Shown here piece by piece: positions 9,474 through 16,973 of a DNA stretch of 64,000 nucleotides. The notes beneath the pieces were generated by a model. It was not told the origin of the DNA. It worked only from the letters and a program-made list of their open reading frames with translations, and made no database searches. Each line of letters begins with the position of its first letter. Position 1 is the stretch's first letter. Origin of the DNA: Microbulbifer variabilis (GTDB taxonomy: Bacteria > Pseudomonadota > Gammaproteobacteria > Pseudomonadales > Cellvibrionaceae); the NCBI RefSeq assembly GCF_023716485.1, contig NZ_CP092418.1, positions 913,001 to 977,000 on the forward strand, given 5' to 3'. The position numbers and the translations under genes were made by a program.

Positions 9474-9701
9474 AAACTACGATGTAAAAGACTAATAAAA
9501 ACAGAGTAGCCCGCCATTATATGGGATGTAAAACATAGACCCTATGTGGAAGTGCATGTAAATGAAGATAAATTTACCCCCTGCAAGCCCTCAATCTGAA
9601 CTCCCTGGACATTTGCTACATTCAAACACTTGACTGGTTGCATAGAGAGACTGGCAGCTGCCCTGATGCGCAATTACACTTTATTCCTGCTATCCTCACG
9701 G

Positions 9702-10607
9702 CTAGGTAGTACAAAGTTCTTTCTGTTTAAATACCTCTGATAGAAACTCGACAAATGCGCTGACTTTAGCAATCTTGATTCGATTTTGTGGGTACAGTGC
9801 ATAGATACCAATTCTTTCCATGTTCCAGTTTGGTAATAGATTTACAAGAGTGCCTTGTCTAATTTCCGTGTGGCACATGTAGTCTGGCAGAACTGCGATA
9901 CCGCATGAATCCAATGTGGCTTGCTTAATGATGGAGAAGTCATCCGAAGAGAAGGTTGGATTTATGTTAATTTCAAATACCTTTTTCCCGTTCTGCAAAA
10001 TTATTTTAGGAGCCTTCTGCATGGCGTTCATAAACAGCCATTGATGCCCCTCCAAGTCTTTAGTTCTCGTAGGTGTTCCATATTCTTTAAGATAAGCTGG
10101 ACTGGCATAGATTTTTCGGCATGCGTGCCCAAGAGGTTTTGCGACCAGCCTGGAGTCATCCAATTGCCCAACTCGAATCACCACATCAAAGCCCTCTTCG
10201 ATCAAATCGACTCTGTGATTAACCAAGCTCAGGTTCATTTGTATTTCTGGGTAAAGATGCAAAAATTTTGCTAGCGTGGGTTTTAGGATTTGCTGGCCAA
10301 TAGTAATTGATGCCCCTACCTTAATGAGGCCTCGATTGACCTGCAGGATTTCTGATACTTCCGCTTCGGCCAGCATTATCTCTTCTTCAATACGCTTACA
10401 GTGACTTAAATACTTTCTACCAGCCTCCGTTAAGGTTTGAGAGCGAGTGGACCGCTCCAGGAGCCTGACTGATAGCTGATCTTCCAGGCGTGCAACTTTC
10501 CTACTTACGTTGGCTTTTGGTATGCCCAGTCGGTCTGCGGCTTGGGTAAAACTGCCAGTTTCCACTACGGCTAAAAACACCATCATATCGTTGAGGTCTT
10601 GGTTCAT
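9702..10607 (-). CDS. LysR family transcriptional regulator
   Basis: 301 residues. N-terminal winged helix-turn-helix (FLAVVETGSFTQAADRLGIPKANVSRKVARLEDQL, split as HTH about 16-45), then a LysR substrate-binding domain (IKVGASITIGQQILKPTLAKF ... FDVVIRVGQLDDSRLVAKPLG). The ATG at 10607 is preferred over the TTG nine bases earlier. It is transcribed away from the pirin-isochorismatase genes across a 111-bp AT-rich spacer, the classic layout of a LysR regulator and its target operon. The inducer is unknown. Confidence 0.9.
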   Translation of the reverse strand: MNQDLNDMMVFLAVVETGSFTQAADRLGIPKANVSRKVARLEDQLSVRLLERSTRSQTLTEAGRKYLSHCKRIEEEIMLAEAEVSEILQVNRGLIKVGASITIGQQILKPTLAKFLHLYPEIQMNLSLVNHRVDLIEEGFDVVIRVGQLDDSRLVAKPLGHACRKIYASPAYLKEYGTPTRTKDLEGHQWLFMNAMQKAPKIILQNGKKVFEININPTFSSDDFSIIKQATLDSCGIAVLPDYMCHTEIRQGTLVNLLPNWNMERIGIYALYPQNRIKIAKVSAFVEFLSEVFKQKELCTT

Positions 10608-10718
10608 AGAAATCAATTGTTGTTAAAAATGAGATAGTTATATTCTAATTTTTGTATATATCAAACAATAAGTTGTACCTAAGATACCTCCATCGCTTAC
10701 ATATTTTGGAGGCACATC

Positions 10719-11411
10719 ATGAAAATCCTCAAACGTGACTCACTACCACTTGGCGGTTTTGCTGGGCTTACCGAGCACAGGTTGGTCATGGATAGCCAGG
10801 TATTCGGTCCGCACAAACATCCACATACCTCTGAAGGGCTCGATAATTTTGTTTATCTGGCCGATGCCCGCTTCAATCCGAAAGGCGAAACAGGCATGCA
10901 CCCTCACCGTGAGATAGATGTGATTTCGGTCATGGTGGATGGACGAATACAACATGAGGGCTCTTTAGAGCATGGCAAAGGTTTAGATAAAGGAGGAGTA
11001 CAAGTCCAGCGGGCTGGAGGCCAGGGGTTTACACATAACGAGATGAACCCGGATTGCAAAAAAAATCGAATGATCCAGCTATGGGCCTTACCACCTGTCT
11101 CTGGTCAAGCCGCAGGCTACAAGTACTACAGGCCAGGCCAAAATAAGGTCACCCGAGTTTATGGGGGGCGCGATGATCAAACAGTCACCTTTGATAACAG
11201 TACGATTATCGAGATCGCCAATTTAAATGCAGACGAGCAAATTTCATTTAATGGCGAGACTCTGGTTTACCTAACTAATGGCTGGGGAATCTTTTCTGAA
11301 GCTGAGCAAAAAGAAAGTGTGAAGGATGGAGATTTAATTAGGAGTCATAGCGGTAAGTTAATTGCAGATGTTAATACAAGTGCAATTGTTATTAGAAAGT
11401 TAAATCATTAA
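10719..11411 (+). CDS. Pirin family protein (cupin)
   Basis: 230 residues, the usual pirin length. The metal-binding set is visible: H61 and H63 in GMHPHREID, H105 in GFTHNE, and E108. These match the four ligands of pirin/YhhW. Some bacterial pirins are quercetin dioxygenases; others interact with metabolic enzymes. GGAGGC precedes the ATG. It is followed 16 bp later by an isochorismatase-like hydrolase, and divergently by a LysR regulator, the common 'LysR-pirin-hydrolase' stress or aromatic-degradation arrangement. Confidence 0.92.
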   Translation: MKILKRDSLPLGGFAGLTEHRLVMDSQVFGPHKHPHTSEGLDNFVYLADARFNPKGETGMHPHREIDVISVMVDGRIQHEGSLEHGKGLDKGGVQVQRAGGQGFTHNEMNPDCKKNRMIQLWALPPVSGQAAGYKYYRPGQNKVTRVYGGRDDQTVTFDNSTIIEIANLNADEQISFNGETLVYLTNGWGIFSEAEQKESVKDGDLIRSHSGKLIADVNTSAIVIRKLNH

Positions 11412-11427
11412 ATAGGTAGGTAACACC

Positions 11428-12051
11428 GTGAATAAGTTTTCAGAAACCTTAACTAAAGACAATTCTGTGTTGGCGTTAATTGATCATCAAACGGGACTAT
11501 TGGTGAGTTGTCGGGATCTGGACCCTCATCTGATGACGGAGAACATAAAGGGATTGGCAAATCTTGCGAAGGCAGTAAATTTACCCACTGTTGTTACTGC
11601 GAGTATGCCTGAGGGGCCAAATGGCCCTATTATGCCTGAGATAACAAACATCTTGGGCAATGAAATTATTGAGCGTGAAGGTGAGATAAACGCGTGGAAA
11701 AGCCTGGAGTTTAAGCGAGCTATTGAAGCAACCGGGCGTAAAAAAATAATTATGGCTGGCATCGTTACGGATGTCTGTTTGATGTTTCCCGCTATCTCTG
11801 CTGTAGCCGAAGGGTATGATGTATATGCCGTAGTGGATGCTTCAGGTACTTGGAATAGTACAGTGACACAGGCTGCTATGCATCGTATGACGCAGGCGGG
11901 TGTGAAAGTTGCTACCTGGTCATCCGTGTTGGCAGAAATGATGGATGATTGGCGAAGTGATCACGGCACGGAACTTGGGGGCATATTAGCTCAACACACG
12001 ACCTACCGATGGGTATATAACAGCTACCTTACTGCAGCAAACCAAAAGTAA
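11428..12051 (+). CDS. Isochorismatase-like cysteine hydrolase (YcaC-type)
   Basis: 207 residues. Seen: D19 in LALIDHQTGLL, VVTASMPEGPNGPIMPEI, and C117 in AGIVTDVCLMFPAISAVAEGYDVYAVVDASG. These are the Asp and Cys of the isochorismatase-like catalytic set. YcaC-type members are octameric hydrolases of unsettled substrate. The start is a GTG at 11428 with TAGGTAGG upstream. It is cotranscribed with the pirin gene. Confidence 0.9.
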   Translation: MNKFSETLTKDNSVLALIDHQTGLLVSCRDLDPHLMTENIKGLANLAKAVNLPTVVTASMPEGPNGPIMPEITNILGNEIIEREGEINAWKSLEFKRAIEATGRKKIIMAGIVTDVCLMFPAISAVAEGYDVYAVVDASGTWNSTVTQAAMHRMTQAGVKVATWSSVLAEMMDDWRSDHGTELGGILAQHTTYRWVYNSYLTAANQK

Positions 12052-12089
12052 TTTAGAGCCCCTCTCATTTGTACGGGAGGGGCGGGAGT

Positions 12090-12317
12090 ATGCCTATGGT
12101 TCATCACAACAAACATTTTGCGCCACTAATTACTTTTTTGTCCTTGATTCCTTTGGTTTATTTTATCCCTGACAGTTTAGCCTTAATCTTGCCAGATCAT
12201 AAATTGCTCCAGGTAATTACTGCGGTGGCTATTATAGTACCGATTATTAGCTATTTGATTCTGCCGTTAGCTTTCTACTCGGTTAGGCATATTTATGGTG
12301 AAAATGTGGAGAGATAA
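12090..12317 (+). CDS. Small integral membrane protein, unknown function
   Basis: A 75-residue protein with two hydrophobic helices (about 11-33 and 40-66), a short loop, and a charged tail. I do not recognise a family. The ATG at 12090 follows GGGAGGGGCGGGAG, which decides the start over an upstream TTG. It lies 38 bp after the hydrolase gene and is probably the last gene of the pirin operon. Confidence 0.65.
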   Translation: MPMVHHNKHFAPLITFLSLIPLVYFIPDSLALILPDHKLLQVITAVAIIVPIISYLILPLAFYSVRHIYGENVER

Positions 12318-12397
12318 TTCATTGTTTGGGGGCAGTTCTTCAGATTGTTATTCAGATTACTTGCGCTCAGGTGGTTAAACTGCTCTTCAAAATGTAT

Positions 12398-13606
12398 TTA
12401 AATGTTTCGCTCTCTTTCGGAGGAGCTATCTTCTGATTTGGTTGGAGTGTTTTTTGTAGTAATCGGTTGGCCAGCCTGGAAGGTAGGCTCCAGTTTTTTC
12501 AGTATCTTGCGTGCGGTGGCGCGGTAGCTGGTAAGCTTGCCGCCGGCTACCGCGAGAATACGAGGATTGCGCTCATTATCACAGCAAATCATGGATTCCC
12601 GCGAGCGGGCGAAAGGACTTTTTTCCGCTTCCGGTAGAACCCGCAATCCAGCATAGCTATCACATATATCCTCCACCTGTAGGCTGCGTGTCTGGGAAAA
12701 ATACTGCTGTACTGTACGTAGCAAATAGGCCTCCTCTTCCATGGTGGGAACCACTTCCCGTGGATCGCCGAAGAAGGGGCGCTCTGTGGTGCCAACTAAG
12801 GTTTTGTCTTGCCAGGACATTACGAAGACCGCTCGATGATCCTCAGCTTCCACATAGAAGATCTTATTGCCGAGCGACAGTGGCAACAATATGTGGGTGC
12901 CAGCGACAAGGTCTATAGGAGGTAGGGTCAAAGAGGGAGAACAGCGCGTGTTGGTGGTCGCTACCCAGGGGCCGCTGCAATTAACCAGGGCACGGGTGTG
13001 TAGAGTATTGAGTTTGCCGTCGGCCACGTAATCAACCCGCACCCCCTCCTCGGTAACTTCCGCCCCGACTAAACTGCCGGGACAGATAATTTGCGCACCA
13101 TGCGCAATTGCTGAAGCGACTACATCACGGGTTAGGGCGGCATCGTCTGTTTGCGCATCGTAATAGCGAAATACTGCGAGTAGATCCTCCTGCTTGAGGC
13201 CAGGTAGGGTATCCCATTCGGATTTGGGTAAAGCGCGAAAGCGCGAGGCCTCACTGCCGATACCGGAGAGGAGCGCGTAAAGGCTAAGCCCCAGTCTGAC
13301 CATCCATGGTGGACGCTTGCTGTCACGGTAAATAGGAATATAAAAGGGCACCATACGCACCAACTGCGGCTTATTTTCCAGCAACCAGTGACGTTCGCGC
13401 AGGCACTCATAGACAAGTCGGAATTGACCGCTCTCGAGGTAGCGCAGGCCCCCATGGATAAGCTTGGATGAGCGTGAGGAGGTGGCTGCGGCGATACCGA
13501 GCTGTTCCAGAATCACGACCGAATGCCGTTCCTTGGCCAGAGCCTCTGCGGTGCCTGCGCCAAGAATTCCCGCACCAACTACCAGTACATCAAAATCCGT
13601 AGACAT
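12398..13606 (-). CDS. FAD-dependent glycerol-3-phosphate dehydrogenase-like protein (short GlpD)
   Basis: 402 residues. N-terminal FAD-binding motif DVLVVGAGILGAGTAEAL. GlpD-specific blocks: ATSSRSSKLIHGGLRYLE, TRDVVASAIAHGA, LVNCSGPWV, VGTTERPF and ILAVAGGKLTSYRATA. Classical GlpD of ~500 residues has an additional C-terminal helical domain of about 100 residues; here the protein ends soon after GGKLTSYR, in a low-complexity Ser/Glu/Lys tail. The ATG at 13606 is used. It overlaps the upstream phosphodiesterase-like gene by 17 bp, so both act on glycerophosphate-type substrates in one operon (inference). Confidence 0.85.
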   Translation of the reverse strand: MSTDFDVLVVGAGILGAGTAEALAKERHSVVILEQLGIAAATSSRSSKLIHGGLRYLESGQFRLVYECLRERHWLLENKPQLVRMVPFYIPIYRDSKRPPWMVRLGLSLYALLSGIGSEASRFRALPKSEWDTLPGLKQEDLLAVFRYYDAQTDDAALTRDVVASAIAHGAQIICPGSLVGAEVTEEGVRVDYVADGKLNTLHTRALVNCSGPWVATTNTRCSPSLTLPPIDLVAGTHILLPLSLGNKIFYVEAEDHRAVFVMSWQDKTLVGTTERPFFGDPREVVPTMEEEAYLLRTVQQYFSQTRSLQVEDICDSYAGLRVLPEAEKSPFARSRESMICCDNERNPRILAVAGGKLTSYRATARKILKKLEPTFQAGQPITTKNTPTKSEDSSSERERNI

Positions 13607-14282
13607 CACTCGCTTCCCAGGAGCGCATTAATAGTGGCAGGTTGCCGGTGAGGATATGGTGCGCCCCCCGCTTTCGCCAGAGTACAGCTTCTTCGGCAGA
13701 GTTAATTTCATAGACAACCCACTGCCAGGGGCCAGGGGGTAATTCTTCGCAATCGACGAAGCTGTCGCGAATCAGCAGAAACTCCGGGGCGAGAGTGACA
13801 ATATCGGCAGACAGGCAACGTGGAACGCTGTTGATTTGCAAGGCCACCCTATGCCAGCCCATGCTGCGTGCGGCCCGAAGACTGCGACAGTCTTTTGTGA
13901 GCAGCGCGAAGGACTCGCGTTCGTTACGCATTAACTCCATGAGCTTCTTTACCGCGGCTGTAAAACCCATGTTGGTGATATTGGCTGCGGAGATGCCTAC
14001 AAACCAATCCAGATGCCGGTGACAGCTGGCCCAGTCCACCAATTTTATAAAGGAATCGATAGGCAAGCGGTTGAGTTGGGAGTCCCTTAGATCGTGGAAG
14101 AAATGTTGACGCTTATCACTTGGCATAGGCAGTGTATCGCTATGGTAGCACCAGGGAGTGCCATTCAAGCTAAAGCGGACATCGCACTGAATGGCGCAGG
14201 CGCCCAGATTATGGGCCGCCTCGAAGGCGGCGATGGTATTCTCCGGGTGGCGGGTTTTGTCGCCTCGGTGCGCGATTAGCAT
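13590..14282 (-). CDS. Glycerophosphodiester phosphodiesterase-like protein with altered active site
   Basis: 230 residues from the ATG at 14282; a TTG at 14351 would add 23 residues of no evident domain. The GDPD start is intact (IAHRGD...HPENTIAAFEAA, H5/R6). The metal and catalytic positions are not: the usual E-x-D is Q32-x-D34 (IQCDVRF), and the usual IEIK-type strand reads FVGISAAN, without the acidic ligand. H48 in CYHSD remains. The fold is probably kept but metal binding is doubtful, so it may be a weak or non-catalytic GDPD. It is coupled to the GlpD-like gene downstream. Confidence 0.75.
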   Translation of the reverse strand: MLIAHRGDKTRHPENTIAAFEAAHNLGACAIQCDVRFSLNGTPWCYHSDTLPMPSDKRQHFFHDLRDSQLNRLPIDSFIKLVDWASCHRHLDWFVGISAANITNMGFTAAVKKLMELMRNERESFALLTKDCRSLRAARSMGWHRVALQINSVPRCLSADIVTLAPEFLLIRDSFVDCEELPPGPWQWVVYEINSAEEAVLWRKRGAHHILTGNLPLLMRSWEASDVYGF

Positions 14283-14553
14283 GTGAGTCAAATCCGGAAA
14301 GCAGGCGTTATTGTCGAGTGGATATAGGCGCTTAGGCGCTCTGTAACCCAAGGGTCAAATGACCCAGGCTGGAATTGGGTCTTACAGGAAAAATAGACCC
14401 TGGAGAGGTTGTTGCAAGTAGAGTTAGGCGGAAATTTCGATGCTCAGGTGCATTCCTCAAGAGTAGGGAATAGCCAGCTAAACTTAAGGTGTGCCCTTTA
14501 GATGTCTGTGCAGCTGTGGCATAACTGCGCTGTTAAAGAGGTATATAGCCCCC

Positions 14554-14877
14554 GTGAGTAGTAAAAGACGTATTCTGCTTTTGGTAATTTCCACCACTGT
14601 GCTAGCGTTAGCGGAGCAGGTACAGTCTGCAGGACAGACTGCCCAGGCGACTTCACAGATAGTGCTGAGTTTTACACCTCAGGTGCAGTGGCGTTATGAG
14701 CGAAGCAGGGAATCGGTAAGGTTTTGTCTTCGCAACATACCGGCCAAACATTTTCGTTTAACAAGCGAAGCTCTGCTGTCTTCCTCTGAGCAGCGTGTAT
14801 ATTATTTAGGTGTTAATAAGTGCCTGGAAACAAAGTCCATTGAGAACTTTTCGGGAGTGATGATTTCAGCGGAGTAA
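14554..14877 (+). CDS. Short fimbrial-subunit-like secreted protein
   Basis: 107 residues from a GTG at 14554 (AAAGAGG lies 13 bases upstream). A signal peptide (RRILLLVISTTVLALA...VQSAG) is followed by a ~75-residue domain with two Cys. The segment SQIVLSFTP ... VRFCLRNIPAKHFRLTSEAL resembles the pilin of the same locus (TEIMLKFNE ... VDFCIRGIGFTNFEIQFDSL), but the middle is missing and the C-terminal strand is degenerate (FSGVMISAE against the usual YTDVLTVTVTSE). It sits directly upstream of the chaperone. Minor subunit or decayed pilin are both possible. Confidence 0.6.
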   Translation: MSSKRRILLLVISTTVLALAEQVQSAGQTAQATSQIVLSFTPQVQWRYERSRESVRFCLRNIPAKHFRLTSEALLSSSEQRVYYLGVNKCLETKSIENFSGVMISAE

Positions 14878-15059
14878 TCATTTCAAGAACAAATCGTTTT
14901 TGAATGACTGGCTCGGAGTTAATTCTTTTGTATGGGGGTGAGTTTCTGTAGGTCTCCCTGAGTTAGAACAGAAATATGGGAAGAGTACTATATACAGCCA
15001 TATAAATTCGATGAATACAGTCTTTAAAATAATGGTTAATTTAGGTGGATATTAGAGCG

Positions 15060-15743
15060 ATGAAAAAAATACTGCTCTCTTTCTTGTTGCTACTAGGGCA
15101 GCCCGCACTGGCAGCCATGTCCCTGGATAAAATAATTTTTTATCTTGATGATGCTCCCAATGCGCGTGATGACGTGGTTATCACTAATCCGGATAAAGAG
15201 ACCCTGTATGTACAGACAGAAATATTTCGGGTAGATAACCCCGGGCTAGATAACGAAGAGCGCATTCGAGTGATTAACCCGGATGAATTCAGGTTGTTGG
15301 TGAGCCCGGCCAAGGCCATATTGGCGCCAGGAGAGAGGAAACGTTTTCGTCTAATGGCGTTGGATAGAGATTTAAAGGAAGAGAAGGTCTACCGGGTTAC
15401 CTTCAAGCCAGTAGTTGGGGAGGTCAAGTCGGAGCAAACCGCACTGAAAATTCTTGTGGCCTACCAGGCATTAGTATTTGTGCAACCTGAAGATGGAAGT
15501 TACCAGCTGGAGTTACAGGCTGACGGAAGTCAACGCTACTTAAAGAACATCGGAAATATCAATGTTGAAGTGGTTGAGGCCCGTCATTGCCCAAGCGAGG
15601 GTGAATGTCAAAAGCTTGATATTTCAGGTCGTTTGTATGCTGGAACAAGCCTGACGTTAGAGGACCTTCCCACCGAAGGGGAACTAGAGCTCTTTTTAAG
15701 AGGGCGTGATAGCGAGCGAGTGCGGCTTCCTTTGGGCAGTTAA
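15060..15743 (+). CDS. Periplasmic fimbrial chaperone (alternate chaperone-usher, CS1/Cbl type)
   Basis: 227 residues. Signal peptide KKILLSFLLLLGQPALA, then an Ig-like N-domain (MSLDKIIFYLDDAPNARDDVVITNP, LLVSPAKAILAPGERKRFRLMAL, YRVTFKPVVG) and a smaller C-domain. The layout is that of a pilus chaperone, closer to the CooB/CblB group than to PapD. The ATG at 15060 is used instead of a GTG 15 bp earlier. It is the only chaperone in the window, and so presumably serves both pilin-usher modules encoded on the opposite strand. Confidence 0.82.
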   Translation: MKKILLSFLLLLGQPALAAMSLDKIIFYLDDAPNARDDVVITNPDKETLYVQTEIFRVDNPGLDNEERIRVINPDEFRLLVSPAKAILAPGERKRFRLMALDRDLKEEKVYRVTFKPVVGEVKSEQTALKILVAYQALVFVQPEDGSYQLELQADGSQRYLKNIGNINVEVVEARHCPSEGECQKLDISGRLYAGTSLTLEDLPTEGELELFLRGRDSERVRLPLGS

Positions 15744-16010
15744 GGGTCAGTTAGCTAAGATTTTTACTGACTAGGTGATATAGAATAAATACGATAAGGG
15801 GATATCTAAGACCTGGTTTGGTATCCCTCTTATAATATCGAAAGTTTATACCTGATTTACAGCATTGAAATTTTTTCAGTTTAAAGAAAAAGTCCATTTT
15901 TGTTTTATGCTTGGGGTTTAATCTAAACCAATCGTTCAAACTCTAAATGTACTGCTTGTATAGGGTATAGCTAAGCGGAAGTTCTCATTAATCATGGCTA
16001 TTAGTATTGG

Positions 16011-16973
16011 CTACTGGCTAGTAACTGTCACGGTAAGGACGTCTGTATATTTGGATTCTGTTGCACGTTCCCAGTAAGGAGATGGTACTCTAATAGTAAT
16101 TCTGGTATTGTCGCCAAGGCATCCCTCTGGGGTTGTGCGAGCATAAATACCGGGAATATGCCCGGATGCGTTGAGGTTTGTGAGCGCTCTCCCCTGTGCA
16201 TTATTAGAAAAGCTGGCCATATAGGGCAATTCTTCTCTTATGCCGGTGAGCATAAACATTTCTTCTTGGAGGCTAGTGGTAATGCGCCCGCTATTACCAG
16301 CGATGATGCCGCTGCTACTGGAAAGGGAGATGGCGTAATGGCTAAAGCCGTTGCCAACAACGCAAAAATCTTCATGACCAACTATATCCTGTCCCGGTGA
16401 GATTCCTGTATCACTAAGAAATATATTGTCGAGTTGCAGGATCTTGATTGTTGGTTCAATTGTTAGTTCTATGGAAAAATTAATTTCCTCAGCTTTGCCT
16501 GATTCCTCTTGAATAGCCTGCAATTGAAAATTCCCTCGGTAACTGCTGGAGGTGAAGTTTCTATTCCCAACTAACTTTACTTTAAGGTCAGCATTGAAAT
16601 CGCTTATGCTGCCGGGTATGTCCTGATAAGTTTTACCAGGGCGAAAAGTAAAGTATTTACGATGAGGGGCAGATAAAGCTAAAGATAAATCTACGGTATC
16701 ACCATTATCGGCGTATAACCTATAATAACCCTCATGCTCTGGCTGAATCTCCAGTGAAAAAGGTGAGGCTGCCCCGAGTTCCTGGCTGAGGAATGTGAAG
16801 CTAATATTCTGCTGTTGTGCTTGGTTGTTGATCGTGTGCCATCCAGAGAGATTGCAGATGCGCAGGTAAGTGTCACCTTGGCAGCTGGCAAGGCTGCTAT
16901 TTGGCAGATAGAGAAGAAAAATTAGTATAAGAAAATTTTTAATAAACTTTCTTGATTTTTTATTGGGTGTCAT
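16011..16973 (-). CDS. Tip adhesin/minor pilin A of the alternate chaperone-usher pilus
   Basis: 320 residues from the ATG at 16973. Signal peptide KNFLILIFLLYLPNSSLA, then a Cys-bounded N-terminal segment (SCQGDTYLRICNLSGWHTI), a beta-rich region, and a C-terminal pilin-like domain with GHEDFCVVGNGFSHYAISL. It ends KYTDVLTVTVTSQ, the motif shared by the other subunits. The two-domain architecture fits a CooD-like tip protein. It overlaps the usher A stop by 14 bp. Confidence 0.78.
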   Translation of the reverse strand: MTPNKKSRKFIKNFLILIFLLYLPNSSLASCQGDTYLRICNLSGWHTINNQAQQQNISFTFLSQELGAASPFSLEIQPEHEGYYRLYADNGDTVDLSLALSAPHRKYFTFRPGKTYQDIPGSISDFNADLKVKLVGNRNFTSSSYRGNFQLQAIQEESGKAEEINFSIELTIEPTIKILQLDNIFLSDTGISPGQDIVGHEDFCVVGNGFSHYAISLSSSSGIIAGNSGRITTSLQEEMFMLTGIREELPYMASFSNNAQGRALTNLNASGHIPGIYARTTPEGCLGDNTRITIRVPSPYWERATESKYTDVLTVTVTSQ

